Source: Trichobilharzia regenti (Eukaryota; Platyhelminthes; Trematoda; Strigeidida; Schistosomatidae). From it: 64,000 bases of DNA. This document shows, one piece after another, positions 1 to 11,340 of the stretch; position 1 is the first letter of the stretch, and each line of letters starts with the position of its first letter. Below the pieces are notes generated by a model, which had not been told where the DNA came from, ran no database searches, and saw nothing but the letters and a program-made list of their open reading frames with translations. The stretch covers positions 172,049,509-172,113,508 of the forward strand of contig OX235262.1 in the NCBI GenBank assembly GCA_944472135.2, in the 5' to 3' direction. The position numbers were made by a program, and so were the translations under genes.

Positions 1-504
1 ATTCCTTGAAGCAGATGAGGTATCGGAGTACTTTCACAAAGAAATTTATCAAAAAATTGGTTGAAAAACAAGAGACAATGACAGCGAGTATAAAAACAAA
101 CTAGTGGGGAGTTATGAAGTCAAACGTTTCTTCCAGAAACCAGTCAGATGTATACGAAGAACATTGATATAAGGATAGAACTTTGACAGTGTATAGAGCA
201 TAATTCAGTTATGCTGTAAATTTATTTGATGATAAAGTCTCACAGTGTTGTTATTCAGTATTATTATTAATTACTAATGACAACGTTTCGAGCACAGTTT
301 ATTGCGACTCATATTCATTTATATCAAGATACTTACACAACTTTCCAACTTCGTCTGTACACATGAGTAACAAATCGATTATACATATGAATAAATCAAT
401 AAAAGTCGCTTATTAACAAGTGAAAATTCCATCATCACATTAATTTCCGAGTATTTTCTTCAGAATACTACACAGGAATATACATTTTAATTTTAATTTC
501 AGTT

Positions 505-1255
505 CCCATGATTATTATTATTGTTCCCTTGGGTTCCTAGTGGAACATAGGGCTTCAACCACACGTCTCCACTTGCTTCTGTCTTCCTTCTGCTGTACTT
601 TTCACCTGCAGCCATGTTAGTCCATACTCTTTCAACTCCTCTCTCTTCACACGATCTCCTCCATGTCACCCTTGCATTGACGTCCCACTCGCCGCTTCCC
701 TTTCGGCCTGGTTCCACTCGAGCAATGGCCTGACGCGCGCGCAATGTCACCCAGCGGCCTCCTCAGCAAGCGAGTGTCCAATCCATCTCCACTTTCTCCT
801 GCATATTTGTTGGGCAGCGATTGGTTCTTGTTTTGTTCGTTTATGCCCACAGTTTCTTGTTGGTGACTCTTTCCGGCCCGGCCCGGCCATCTGATCTTCA
901 GTATAGAGCCAGCGAAGACAGTTGTTAATAAAGGTGACGTCTGCAACAGGCTGTTGGAAATATTCTTTGTGACCCACCCACCAAGTTTCTGATCCATATA
1001 GAAGAACTGACTTTACGTTTGTATTGAAAATCCGAATGAATTTTGTTGTTGATTCTGGCTGATTGACGAAGATTTCCAGATTGGTTGTTTCAGGTTGATG
1101 AATGTGTTTCTCGACTTCCTGATTCTCGCTCGATTTGACATCCTCGTCCGTTCCGACTGCCAGTAGTTGAGACAATGCTTCCTAGCTAGATAAGTGAATG
1201 GAGTAACCTCTTTCAAATTCCTCCCGTTGTTAGTGATTGGTGCTGGATAGAATAT
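505..1255 (-). mobile_element. RTE-clade (SR2-like) LINE, 3' fragment
   Basis: Read on the minus strand, several short frames give the C-terminal end of an RTE-type polyprotein: a stretch with LLYGSETW, then CLRWLYTEDQ, then an R-R-K-W-R-W-I-G-H-S block and a W-R-R-S-C-E-E-R end. This order is typical of the region after the reverse transcriptase in schistosome RTE elements. The frame is broken at least twice, so it is dead. The 3' end near 505-520 carries a short AAT run, the usual RTE tail. Only the last ~750 bp is present, consistent with 5' truncation during target-primed insertion. It lies just upstream of a candidate host exon at 1370 and may sit in that gene's intron. Confidence 0.8.
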
Positions 1256-1369
1256 TTTAATTATATGATAAACGTTTATTAAACTAATTGTGTTTACAAC
1301 ACCTCCTTGGACATTTCCTCTTAACCTACTCTTTATTTGTTTATTTATTTATTTGCTTATGTATTTTAG

Positions 1370-1473
1370 GTGAAAGTAACAACAAATGGCTGCCAGTCGA
1401 TTCAGATGATCTAGGCCGAAATAAACTATTCTATGTGCATCGTAGAAGATTCACACGTCCTAATGGTCGTTAG
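1370..1473 (+). CDS. Candidate terminal exon of an unidentified host gene
   Basis: A long pyrimidine-rich tract (T-rich from 1331) ends in a good 3' splice site (TTTTAG at 1364-1369). It is followed by an open frame of about 34 residues ending in TAG at 1471-1473. The peptide is strongly basic at its end (YVHRRRFTRPNGR) and does not resemble a transposon protein I know. A polyadenylation signal AATAAA lies at 1620-1625, about 150 nt after the stop, as expected for a terminal exon. Earlier exons would lie left of the window, with the RTE fragment in the intron. I do not recognise the family. A chance ORF behind a T-rich tract is the alternative. Confidence 0.35.
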
Positions 1474-1619
1474 ACAGTGAGTGAGTGATGCAAGGATGCA
1501 TTCAAAACAAGGGACTTTATGTAGAAGCTTTTTTTACGTATATAAATCACTTATGAAAATTATAAAAGAAATGCTAATTCACCTTTCATCTGAACAGTGA
1601 TGTATATTTATAATTATGA

Positions 1620-1625
1620 AATAAA
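1620..1625 (+). terminator. Polyadenylation signal AATAAA
   Basis: AATAAA lies downstream of the candidate terminal exon ending at 1473. It is the only support for a transcript end here, and such hexamers are common by chance in AT-rich DNA. Confidence 0.3.
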
Positions 1626-1870
1626 AAGTGTTGCCTATGCATCTTTAGTTTTCTTGCTGCCTTTTTGATCAAGAAGTAAGCAGGTGGATATTATTAGATG
1701 GTTGGAGGCAATCGGCCACAGAAAGCCTTGCTTTACCTGAGTTTCGTACTAGCTAGCACTCGTCAACCCCGACTGATAGAATTCAGCCTACACCAAAGAC
1801 AGGATTAGACACATAACACTAGTTACTGGTATCCAATCAAAATATGTGGAAATTATATATATATATATAG

Positions 1871-2090
1871 TGCGTTGGTTGCACAGAGGTAGAGTGCTCA
1901 CCAACCACGCTTCATGTGGTCCACAGTTGGATCCCCAGCCACCGACGCACTCCTTTACCCCGCTAAACCAGTAATAAGACTGGTAAAGAAGGTGGGTTAA
2001 GCATGAGGCTAGCAACCCCATCCCGCAAAAATAAACACCACTGTTACCTAAACTTCCCTGTGTTCCACTGGGAACGTAAAGGAATAAAAA
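1871..2090 (+). mobile_element. tRNA-headed SINE, family 1 (RTE-like tail)
   Basis: The head reads TGCGTTGGTTGCACAGAGG and continues to a degenerate B-box (TTGGATCCCC), so the 5' part is tRNA-like. The body has the family blocks CTCCTTTACC..GCTAAACCAGT, GAGGCTAGCAACCCCATCC and AAAATAAACACCACTG. The 3' end is TGTTCCACTGGGAACG followed by AAGGAAT, the sequence that ends the local RTE LINEs. Other copies are at 53174-53405, 62473-62714 and 63338-63572. Confidence 0.75.
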
Positions 2091-2819
2091 CTTATATAAT
2101 TGAGCGAGGTACATGTCAAGAAGATCGATGCTTAAGTTTTTATCAGCCGGTAGTCATCAGCGGCTTGTATCTACAATCTTAGATAAACTCCTTTTAAAGT
2201 CAGAAACTTTGCCACCCAACTATTTGGGCCAGAAATCATTCGCTGAAGGGATAACCAGATGATAACTAAAAGAACTCTTGAATTCATAGTGATGTAAGTT
2301 TACAACTAGAACATTGTAGTTGAATATAATTTGTGTATTTGATACGGTACAAAGCGATACAGTGTTATTTTATCGGTTAACGTTTGAGCTCCATGTTTAT
2401 TTTACATAGTCATATTGTATGATATTATAAGTAGTCAGTTGTAAATGAACGTTATTCAGACGAACGTGTGACTTGGCCCATATATGTTTGATAACAGTCT
2501 GTCAATTAGGTCTACCAAAATTTCCATACATCGCAGTGCTCTTTAAACTCTTCAGCATTTCTTATTGTTTAAATCATACAATTATATCAGCTGATCACTG
2601 CATGAACTCAAGAACCTTTTGATTAGCCTTCAACAAAAAAGGCTATGAGATTCTTGAAGGAAATGAAGAAACAGTTTATTGATTTGGTTATCTCATCATG
2701 TGCGACAACACTACGTCTCACTTGTAAATCCTGTATGAAAGGGGAATATTTTGGAACTAAACAGTCTGAAAATGTCGGTAATATGTGTTCACATATTGTT
2801 TGAAATAAGGATTTTAAGA

Positions 2820-3060
2820 GTGGATCATGGAGTACTGGACAGCTGTCTCATCCTAGTACTTGTGAATCATCCGAATTACACACTCAACATACGTGTTCGA
2901 ACCCAGAACCTTCCGGTCCCAAGTCAAGTTCATATACCATTCAACCACTGAGACCCGATTCAATGGCCAGTCCATGAATTTAACTTCTACCAATTCGTGA
3001 TTTAGCGCGACCACTCCCTGGTTTTCATTGTAGCTCTCTAAATGATATTAGTCCGTGATC
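2820..3060 (-). repeat. Degenerate hammerhead-SINE (Sm-alpha-like) copy
   Basis: The plus strand shows GAGTACTGGACAGCTGTC, the B-box-like GTGTTCGAACCCAGAACC, and then CCACTGAGACCCGATTCAATGG with a following TTAGCGCGACCACT. These blocks recur in order at 10.1 kb, 13.9 kb, 59.1 kb and 62.1 kb. Between GACAGCTG and the B-box lies the remnant of the hammerhead region, here too decayed to fold. Strand is given by the orientation of the tRNA-like head. Confidence 0.6.
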
Positions 3061-3109
3061 AACTCGTGAAAATAAATCTAATCCTTACAAACCAACTATT
3101 GAAAATAAA

Positions 3110-4770
3110 GCTTTATTATTTATTATATTGCGACTCCCAAGTTACTTACTTACTTGCCTTACTATCATTGGACATTTTAAGGGACTAAAAACTTATATAA
3201 GGTTTTGAGATAAATCAGAGGCAAGAGTCTTTGAACTTGTATTTTCTGCATATTAGATTGGCGATAAACAGGATCGGCATGACTACAACTTGTCTTGATA
3301 ATTATCTACGGGATTCTGGTTAAATCCCTGAGCTACCTAAATTTTCTGCCTGTCAAAATACATCATTATATTTACTCCGTTTATTATTGTTTTAATCGTA
3401 TGATTATCACAATGAGATACAATTTATGCTGGTGCAAAATTTCTTCTAAAGTTCCGTCCTATCACTAGGATATTTTCGAAGGAAATGAAGCAAGGGGACT
3501 GTGGTACATGCTTTAGATGGAACGACATCGTTTCAGATTACTTATTATGGGTTACTATATTATCTAAAGATTCTGCACGTGGAGTAATTACTTTGCAATG
3601 AAACTTGCTGAAATTACTGTGATGGTACAGATGTGTACAAATGGCTTAAGGGAGTCAGGCGTTGGCACTTCGTCAATACAACCTCAAACTCTCTGTTTAC
3701 ACAGAAAAAGTCTGTCTAGTCTCTTATTCTACCTTGGTCTTAAACTCTTCGCGAATCGTTCCCTGTAAATTTTCTATTTTTTTTCATTTTACTTTTAGTT
3801 TACTTTAACTTTAATAATTATTTCACTATTATCACTGTCATATGTTCTTTTTGTACATTTTCACACCCTTTTCACACTTGCTAAATGGACACTCAACTGC
3901 CTTTCTTCCCACTCGATAACAATTCTAACCCTATCAAATTTCTAACGCTTTCTTCCCAAGTGCCACTGAGTACTATGTAGTTTACAACTTTTATTTTTAC
4001 TTTTAAAACCACTTCTGAGTAATTATAACAATTATGTCACCCCGCCCCCTATTACTCAATAATAGACTACTATACATTTTTGTTAAATATAAATACGACT
4101 ATACACCCTCTGAAGATAATTTCGTCGATAAAAAATGTTCCTCGCTATATTTGTGTTTTATTTTCTTCATAAATGTGATGTGTTTAAATTCAATTATCAG
4201 AATGAAGCTACTATTATTATTATTTGTGACTAAATTGTATGTCGGATAGGTATATTTAAAAAAAAGACACTTAAAATGTGATAGCTACTTTCATTCATTA
4301 TTCATACGGATACACACTAGTGACAAGGGATTCCTAACGCGTGTGGTGTTCACTTCAACGCCACAAAAGATTAGTTTTCGCCTCAATCATCATTTGGTGT
4401 GTACTCTACAGCTCACTGAACAAGACTGCCAATGTAATTATTAATATAACCGCCAGTGGAATGCGAACTTACAATTATAAAACAATCGATTTCTCACTAA
4501 CTGCCTCACAAAAAAGTGTAGTTCACAATTAACGCACGGTAAATGTGGTATGACCAGTAATCAGTATCATTTATAAAATGATAAGAAGTTATCACAACGT
4601 ATTGTAGACAACACCATAGTGTTTACTTAATATTGCGACAATCAACTTTGAACACAACTCATCATTGGCTAATAGGATGGTTAGTAAAGTTGATATCATA
4701 ACTTAGACAATTTTGTTTGTTTTTCATCTAATAAATTAAAAACAACGTTTATTTTTAAATGTGAATCATA
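3110..4770. other. AT-rich stretch without a recognised gene
   Basis: No coding frame here resembles a known family. A pyrimidine-rich block at 3700-4000 and the short frame at 4034-4249 could be the untranslated tail of an old retroelement, but I found no conserved domain. The right end contains the metallothionein polyadenylation signals. Confidence 0.4.
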
Positions 4771-4774
4771 ACTT

Positions 4775-4780
4775 TTTATT
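4775..4780 (-). terminator. Metallothionein polyadenylation signal
   Basis: AATAAA on the minus strand, about 110 nt downstream of the metallothionein stop codon at 4889-4891. A second AATAAA follows at 4748-4753. Position and strand fit the 3' end of that transcript. Confidence 0.55.
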
Positions 4781-4888
4781 TAATATCATTTAATCTATTC
4801 TATACTACAAAAAAAAGAAAGAAAGAAAATGGAATTAATGAAGACATCGGAAACATCCGAGTGTACGCTGAATTCACAGCATAGTTTT

Positions 4889-6132
4889 CTATTTTGATTG
4901 TCCACATTTACCGGTGCATTTACAGCTTCCACTGTTACACGTACATGATGACCCACATTCGCAGCTATTTTCACAGCAGTCTAGTAAAATAAATTAATAA
5001 ATAAATAATAAAAGGGATGAATGAATAAAAGTTTATATAGGGATTTTGAAGTCTTTGTCTTGATAGTTCTACTTCAATATCTGTCTGAGTTATTCGCAAT
5101 ATGTTTGAGTAGTTCGTTAAATTACACACACACACACACCACATATATACATAAACCGGATAGTATTCGACTCCCATCACTTATACGTGAAAAGCTTTAT
5201 AAAATAACTGACTAATAAGTCGGTGAAAAAGAAGAAGAGGGACCATCTCTATCTGCCATAGACTGCTGAAATGTCTCTGTCATCGAATTAGGCATATCTT
5301 TCATCTAGCTAAACAGAGTTCGACAGTCATTTTCTCTACTCATAGAGGTATACATATAATAGTCATAAATTAGTATGACTACAAGAGATACTCTATCTCA
5401 TAAAGCAATAAATATAACCATATCAAATGCATAGATCTAAGTAGTAGAACTGGGGCAGTCAGACTAGCCGAGCATAAAAACCTAGCAGCGAAATCTAGAT
5501 TAGTTGACCCCAATAATAAGATAAGAAATCTAGAGAACAGTTCAGCTATAGCACTCACTACATGCAATTACACACAACCAGACAATACGATGGGATAGGA
5601 TAAGATGACAGTTTTAAAATGTAATGTGACAGCTGGGTAGAGGAAGAGAATGATATCCGAAGCTTTGTTTATGGAATCAACTGCGAACACATGTAATAGG
5701 AATGATTCAACACCAGTCCAGTCGGACATCTGGAAAATTCTACTACCCTGACGACGACAAATAGGAGAGAACAAAGAAAGCTATAAAAGTCAAGTTACGA
5801 AGTCGTGTAATTATAATTGATGAGATGATTATGAATAATAACAGAGTGTGTTCGAAACTCTGTCATCCAGTAAATAATACTGTTTCAATGACTGTGTGAT
5901 ACTAACTACCACTGTGCCCAAGCTGAACACATATATTAATAAAACCACGTCTTTTAGTCTCTCAACCGACTTGCGTCTATATTAATGTTTAAGAATATAA
6001 GTGATAAATAGGTTTAAACATAAGAAAATAACATGATCCTTGATAATACTATTTTAGTAGACATTTTAAAGACTCGATACAAATGTGAGGCTACTTTATA
6101 TCACTGCATAAAAATACACACTTACCAGACAT
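4889..6132 (-). CDS. Metallothionein, two exons, 32 residues
   Basis: Exon 1 (6132-6126) reads ATG TCT G and is cut by a GTAAG donor at 6125-6121. Exon 2 (4980-4889) follows a TTTTACTAG acceptor and ends in TAG. The phase joins exactly: G plus AC gives Asp. The intron is 1145 nt and GT-AG. The product has 32 residues, nine of them cysteine, placed as one CC pair, C-x-C pairs (CEC, CTC, CKC) and single cysteines. Except for the starting Met there is no aromatic or large hydrophobic residue, and Ser, Gly and Lys fill the gaps. Nine cysteines match a single beta-type metallothionein cluster, which binds three divalent metals or more Cu(I); metal preference cannot be read from sequence. It should act in the cytosol in metal buffering and detoxification. 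A TATA box lies about 55 nt upstream of the ATG. I found no clear metal-response element. The intron carries a dispersed repeat (5570-5900). Confidence 0.88.
5570..5900. repeat. Unclassified dispersed repeat in the metallothionein intron
   Basis: The blocks AATAGGAATGATTCAACACC, CATCTGGAAAATTCTACTACCC, GACGACGACAAATAGGAGA and GTCATCCAGTAAATAATACTG recur with few changes at 60.84-61.06 kb and, for the last block, at 61.84 kb. There is no coding capacity. Class unknown. Confidence 0.65.
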
Positions 6133-6184
6133 TTTGTAATAAATAATTTACTAATGAATTAAAAATTAACACCAAGTTCGTGTG

Positions 6185-6192
6185 TTTATATA
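6185..6192 (-). promoter_or_regulatory. TATA box of the metallothionein gene
   Basis: TATATAAA on the minus strand, about 55 nt before the ATG. Initiation 25-30 nt downstream would give a short 5' leader of about 25-30 nt. Inferred from position and consensus only. Confidence 0.5.
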
Positions 6193-6759
6193 CTATTTTA
6201 TTATGCGTTTCACATAAGTTTAATTCAATTTCACATTTTTGTGAATAAGCATTAATTAATCAATAAATAACTTCTATTATACTGAGAATAAGATTAATAT
6301 ACTTTAAATCTATTAATCAATACGACTTAAATAAATATAAGACAAGACTATGAGTATTTTCTGTTTAGATTAATGCTATTCAATACGAGAAGCAAGCGAA
6401 AAAAAACATAAGAAAGAATATACTCACTATTATAATCTTATATTCATAAAAACCTACAAAATTATGTGGTGCCATTTAAGTTCAAAGTATTTCTTTAAAG
6501 TATTTTTGTATGAATTTCGTTTCGATAAAACCATACAGAATTTAATACTCTGTTCGTCTGAAAAAAAACAACTGAAGTTGAAACATTTTTTCTGTATAAC
6601 TGAAGTTTATTTACCTAACTTATACAATATGAGACAGTCTTCGAAAAGTAGGTGAAATAATTTTCGAGAAGTACTGATGAACAGAGATCAACCTTTTTTT
6701 ACGCTCATTTAATTAAAGTTCAAATTCAGAATTATTGATTAAAGATAGAAGGTTTAAAG

Positions 6760-7480
6760 CCTATGTTAATCTTTTTCTAGTAAATTTCTGTGTCTATCCA
6801 AACGCTTTTTGAATGAATCGATTGAGGGTACTGTCACTACTTCTTTTGAGAGTTGGACCCAGTGGTTTATGATTCAGTGTGATAATCAGTACTCCACAAT
6901 AATGTAGTTTCACCTTGGCCTTTGAACTCTTTTGTAGATTGAGGTGTTCTGATCTGGCGGGAGGGAAAAGAGTTAATAGATCAGGTTTGTAGTCATTATT
7001 TAAAGTGTTAAACTGTTTAGTCTCTGGTCGTATGATAAATTGGTCACTCTGAGAACAATAGGTGTTGCTCTGTTTTGGACCTTTTCTAGAATATGTGAGT
7101 CCCCCTTAAAGAAGTGAACATATCTCTGGTAATTCTAGTAAACGCTGTGAGTACTGCCCATAAAGATCTAACACTGCAACCTGTCACCGCTCGACAGTGT
7201 GTTGTCGTTTTTAAATCATAACCTGTTATGACACTTAGACCTATATGAGTCGGAACTGATGGGTGTGTTATTCCTTCCAGTTCACATTAGCTAACGCTTA
7301 CATGTTCATTTCGCATGTTTGCGCATTTCGCCAGAGTTAATTGGGAGTGTCTATTCTTTGGACCACTCTAACAATTTATCGAAGTCTGCTTGTAACATCA
7401 ACGTGTGATTATCGTCCTTCAACTCTCTCTGTAGATTTTTAAGTCATTTACGTAGAGGTAATGTACATTTCACTTTAAAT
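6760..7480 (-). mobile_element. Decayed CR1/Jockey-type LINE fragment
   Basis: Minus-strand reading gives, in order, a piece like the thumb region of a non-LTR reverse transcriptase (LQADFDKLLEWSKE near 7370-7410), then NDYKPDLLTLFPPARSEHL near 6960-7000, then a typical C-terminus with KEVVTVPSIDSFKKRLD near 6800-6850 and a stop. The order matches the 3' half of CR1/Jockey ORF2 proteins. Many stops and frameshifts make it an old dead copy. The metallothionein promoter lies just to its left. Confidence 0.65.
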
Positions 7481-7559
7481 AACGCATTCATAAACGAATG
7501 CAGAATCGTTGTGGCCACTTATGCAAAATTATCTGTAATGTAGATATACGAAAACATAA

Positions 7560-8810
7560 TAGACAGTTAACAACCACTGATAATGGCTAGCATTAGTATT
7601 CCCACAACTTTATACATGAGGGATACTACCGTACAGGAATCATCCATACGGTATAATTTAACACAGGTTGTACTGAGTATGCCTAATTATGATGCAGCAG
7701 ATAAGTGACAATCCCATTACAAATAAAAAAATTCAACTGATTTCATGTTTACTTAGTCGGACTTGTTTATATATGCTAAAATCGCTACAAATGAGGGAAT
7801 TATTTGAATTGTGCGTTACTATTTGTCGATATGTTGTTATTTCATAAATATTATGTTTCTTAGTTAAATGATCTGGTTATATTTGCCAGTACTTGACATT
7901 TAGGCAAAGTTAAAGCGTCATAGCCAATGTTAAGGTCTTGCAAAAAAGTTGATCTTCAAGAACCATCAGGTACAGGGAATGCTATGAAATGTCATTCCAC
8001 ATGAAATCAAGCCTGCTTTTTGGGACTTCGAGAGGGTAGATGAAGTATTCTAATAATTAAACAGGTACCTTTTCTGCAATTCCATACTGTTGGTAGGGTT
8101 ATGGCCCTTAATATTAAAGTTTAGGGTCTAGGGTTAGGGTTAGGATTAGGACTAAATTTAGGATCCAAAGTTAGGATTATGGTTAGAGTTAGGAGTAAAA
8201 TGGAGAATGGTGTTAGAAATATCAATGGATTTCAAATTCCCATGACCTGCAGTCACCTGGATGAATGGATATATCACACATATTATGATTTCTCCATAGA
8301 TCATGTGTTTGTTGCCTGGGAGACATTCTTACAACATATAAGCTACACCTATACAGTGTAATTTCATGTTTGCAATATTTTTTACTATATTTTTCAAGGA
8401 TTATGCGACTTTTTTACATTTAAATTCTGATTGGTTGTTCAAGGTCACTGTGGTTTGGGCTATAATAGTTTAACTTCACCGACATTTACATAAAAGATAT
8501 CACCCAAGTTAATTTTTAAGCACCAAAAGGAATTCTACAGCACCAATGGCCCTGAATCAAGCAATTAGATTCCTCACGTGAGCTTAAGGTATTATTCAGC
8601 TTGATTTAAGGTAAATACTTGCTGTAACTGACTTACGTTTAAAATATGGTGTAGGGGAAGTAATCCAGTATTGGTCAGATGGTAAACTGATTGGAAGTTA
8701 AAGAATTCTTTCTCGTGGAGGTGTTGTGAGTGTAGAAGCGTTCAGTAGAGCTCTTGACGGACGTATTCACTAATGCGAACTTTTCTGAAGACGTATCAGT
8801 GTGATAGAAA
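7560..8810. other. No gene recognised; holds a telomere-like array
   Basis: Apart from the telomere-like repeats at 8097-8205 I see no element or conserved frame. The short plus-strand frame at 8179-8361 overlaps the array and is not convincing as a gene. Confidence 0.4.
8097..8205 (+). repeat. Degenerate TTAGGG-like interstitial array
   Basis: About fifteen imperfect copies of a GTTAGGN-type unit occur in a row, including GGGTTAGGGTTAGG. TTAGGG is the telomere repeat of schistosomes. Further arrays lie at 61477-61640 (opposite orientation) and 63866-63990. Confidence 0.7.
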
Positions 8811-8814
8811 GTTA

Positions 8815-9445
8815 TTATTATTTCTTTTAATTCCTAGAGGAACATAGGGCTTCAGCCGAACGTCTCCATCGCTTTCGATTCTGTGTCAACGTTCTCACCT
8901 GGCTCTCCGTCTGCCCACATGCTTTCATCTCCTCTTCACATCACCTCCACCTCCATGTCACCCTCGCACAGACGACCAACTTGCCGCTTCCCATTAGGGT
9001 TCCACTCGAGTGATGGCCTACCGTGTGATGTCACTTGATGATTTATTTTGTCAGAATTTGGCCAGTTCACCTCCATTTCTTCCTGCTTATTTGTTGCACA
9101 ATTGATTCCTGCTGGGTTGGTTCGTTCCCAGAGATCACTGTTGCTGATCTTTTCTGGCCAGACATCTGATCTTGAGTATTGACCAAAGACAGCTTTTGAT
9201 GAAAGTCTGTAGTCTCTGATCCATATAGTAGCACTGACTTCAGATTGAAGTTGAAAATCCTGATCTTACTTTTGATGCTGAGTGCTGTTTACCTCCACAG
9301 AGACTTGAGAATAATGAAAGCCTTTTTTCCACTCCCGATGATCCTCGCCTTGGTATCCTCGTCAGTTCCCTCCACCTGTAGTTGAAACGATGCTTCCCAG
9401 CTAGGTACATGTTGTTTCTTTCAGAAAGTAAGTTGATGATTATAC
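8815..9445 (-). mobile_element. RTE-clade LINE, 3' fragment
   Basis: Same family and strand as the 505-1255 copy: the plus strand shows the 3' tail (ATTATTATTTC..CCTAGAGGAACATAGGGC), then the complement of the W-R-x-W-x-x blocks and of the LLYGS region. Coding frames are heavily broken. Only the last ~630 bp remains. Confidence 0.7.
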
Positions 9446-9459
9446 TATTTAGTAGGAAC

Positions 9460-10060
9460 ATTTTTCGCTAGATCGCATTAGTCAATAATGCAAATTTTGT
9501 ATATTTGTAATTACTGCATTTTAAAACACGCTTTGAAAGCCACAGCTGCTTAAAAGGAGAATAGTCTCGTCTAAACCATTCAGTATTACCAACCCTGCAG
9601 ACACAATGCATCCTGCAAGATGGAAAGACTTACTTCTTTTTGAGGAAGTGAAAGTAATTTTGTACGTACAGATGGAACAGTTCTGAGGTCAGGAAAAAGC
9701 AAACAAATGTTCAGGTACTTGAATTGTACCAAACCTTGTTTATGGAAAGGATTGGCCAGACGAATACTAGGCAGAAAGTCAAGTACTTTAATACTCACTA
9801 TCACTAGACCGGTGAAACCGAGATCTATAATACACATATTTGAATGGAAAGGATATAATTCATTTTCATCCCCTGGAATTATTCACCATCCTATTACTGT
9901 CACCTATGCCAATGATTTTGTGGAAGAATTAAGAATAGGATTAAAGCCATCAACGGATCTCAAAGAGGTATTATCTACAGCCAATCAGATGAAACCATTA
10001 ATAAAATGTGGTTTTCAAGTATTGGTTTGTGGGGATTTGACTGAGTGGTTCAAAAGAGTT
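9460..10060. other. Unassigned stretch; open frame of uncertain meaning
   Basis: An open frame runs from 9707 to 10252 on the plus strand (181 codons), but its last ~60 codons are antisense hammerhead-SINE. The first ~110 codons match no family I know. It is probably a fortuitous frame extended into the SINE. Confidence 0.35.
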
Positions 10061-10445
10061 CATCGTGAGCTGACATTGGTTAGAGAAGCATTCGAAAACA
10101 AGACGAGAGTACTGAACAGCCAGCTGTTACGTCAGTCTAGTTTGGGACTCTTCATCAGTACACATCCACCACCAGGGCCTTCTGGTTACAAGTCAAGCTC
10201 ATTGACCATTAAGCCACTCCGACCCGATCCAATCACCAGCCGAGAATTCTAACTTTTGCCAGTTCACTATATAGCGCAACCGCTAGCCAATGTCTTCGGC
10301 GATTATTTGTCCTCACACCCGACCTGCTGCACCCTACCGGCCACTACTTCTCACTAGAACCCAGGTAACTACCTACCTGAATAGGGCAAGTTGCTAGTGA
10401 GTACCTCATCGATATTCAGGTGTTAGTTTGTAGGGATCTGATTGG
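10060..10445 (-). repeat. Hammerhead-SINE (Sm-alpha-like)
   Basis: The minus strand holds a hammerhead-like core: the TGAAGA box, a GTCC half-stem, loop CAAACTA and then a GTAAC in place of GAAAC, near 10120-10160. The adjoining part has the tRNA-like segment and the blocks TTAGCGCAACCGC, ACCTGCTGCACCC and CTCACTAGAACCC. The same long form is at 59.09-59.49 kb. The catalytic core has substitutions, so activity is unlikely. Confidence 0.7.
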
Positions 10446-10650
10446 TACGCGAGCTCGCCTTTTAATCAGAATGTCCTGGGTTCGAACCGCGGTGGGTGCG
10501 TGCTGATGAAGAGTCCCAAACTAGGAAGAAACAGCTGTCCAGTACTCCCTGTAGGTTTTCCGATGTTTCTCTAACCAATGTCAACTCATGATGAAATCCT
10601 GTAACAAATCAAATCCCTATAAACCAACATTTGAAAGTTAAGATTAGTTG
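10430..10650 (+). repeat. Hammerhead-SINE (Sm-alpha-like), inverted partner
   Basis: A B-box (CTGGGTTCGAACCGCGGTGG) is followed by TGATGAAGAGTCCCAAAC, TAGGAAGAAAC and AGCTGTCCAGTACT, i.e. a hammerhead with core TGAAGA, stem-loop II and GAAAC. The stem II closing pair is lost (GGAA for GGAC) and the conserved C before TGAAGA is A. It stands head to head with the copy at 10060-10445. Confidence 0.75.
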
Positions 10651-10659
10651 GTATGCGGT

Positions 10660-11340
10660 AGATGACTTTGAAATCCTCCTCGCTAATAACAATCATGTGT
10701 TCTGTATTCACGAGATGAGATAGAATGATGCTTTATGGATTTTGTTTGTCCCTTATTCAAATAAGCAGGATGTTGTTCGGAAATCTGACGATAAACACGC
10801 CTAGTTGTTCGGCCCATGCAACTAACTGGTCCTACAGGAGCAGTCAAATCGTAAATACACATGGAAGAGGTGAAATTAGGCAGTTTATGTTTTACTCCCG
10901 AACACAAAATAGGGATGGTTTTGAAGACACAGCATAATTCAACATCGCTTTTTTACCGCATTCCTAATACGTTGTGTTAATATCTCACTAATATTATCCC
11001 CGAGGAACTGAATTTATAAGAACAAGGCCTTTTCCGGAACTATTGGTACTTTGGTCTGCCTTGACTTTTGATTCATACTCTTATCGATGAGTTTTTCTGG
11101 GTAAATGTTCTCACTCAGCAACTGTTTAATAATATTAAGCTCTTTATTCAAGTGCATTCATCAGAGCACATTTTTCTTGCTCTGTGGACTAAGCACTTTA
11201 GTAGATTGCGTTTGTATTTCAGTGACACAAAGCTGAAAAAATGAGTATAATGACAACTTGATGTAGGTTTTATATATTTAATTTCTAATTCTACCGTCCT
11301 TTTATCTGGTTAAAAGGACGTCTAAAAATAAAATACTAGA
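10660..11340 (-). mobile_element. Penelope-like element, endonuclease fragment
   Basis: The minus-strand frame 10907-10683 reads CIYDLTAPVGPVSCMGRTTR, then a block ending ISEQHPAYLNKG and KSIKHHSI. This is a GIY-YIG-type endonuclease domain of a Penelope-like element, with the expected Y-I-G mutated to CMG and therefore dead. The 400 bp to the right has the feel of the linker between reverse transcriptase and endonuclease but shows no intact motif. Confidence 0.65.

Noticed and set aside
3..104. Open frame of 33 codons running in from the left edge, ending TAG
   Set aside because: Lys/Thr-rich with no splice signal or family resemblance; in AT-rich DNA a frame of this size is expected by chance.
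5100..5150. CA-type microsatellite in the metallothionein intron
   Set aside because: Only about eight CA units; ordinary simple repeat.
9707..10252. 181-codon open frame
   Set aside because: Its last third is antisense hammerhead-SINE, and the rest matches nothing known; more likely fortuitous than a gene.
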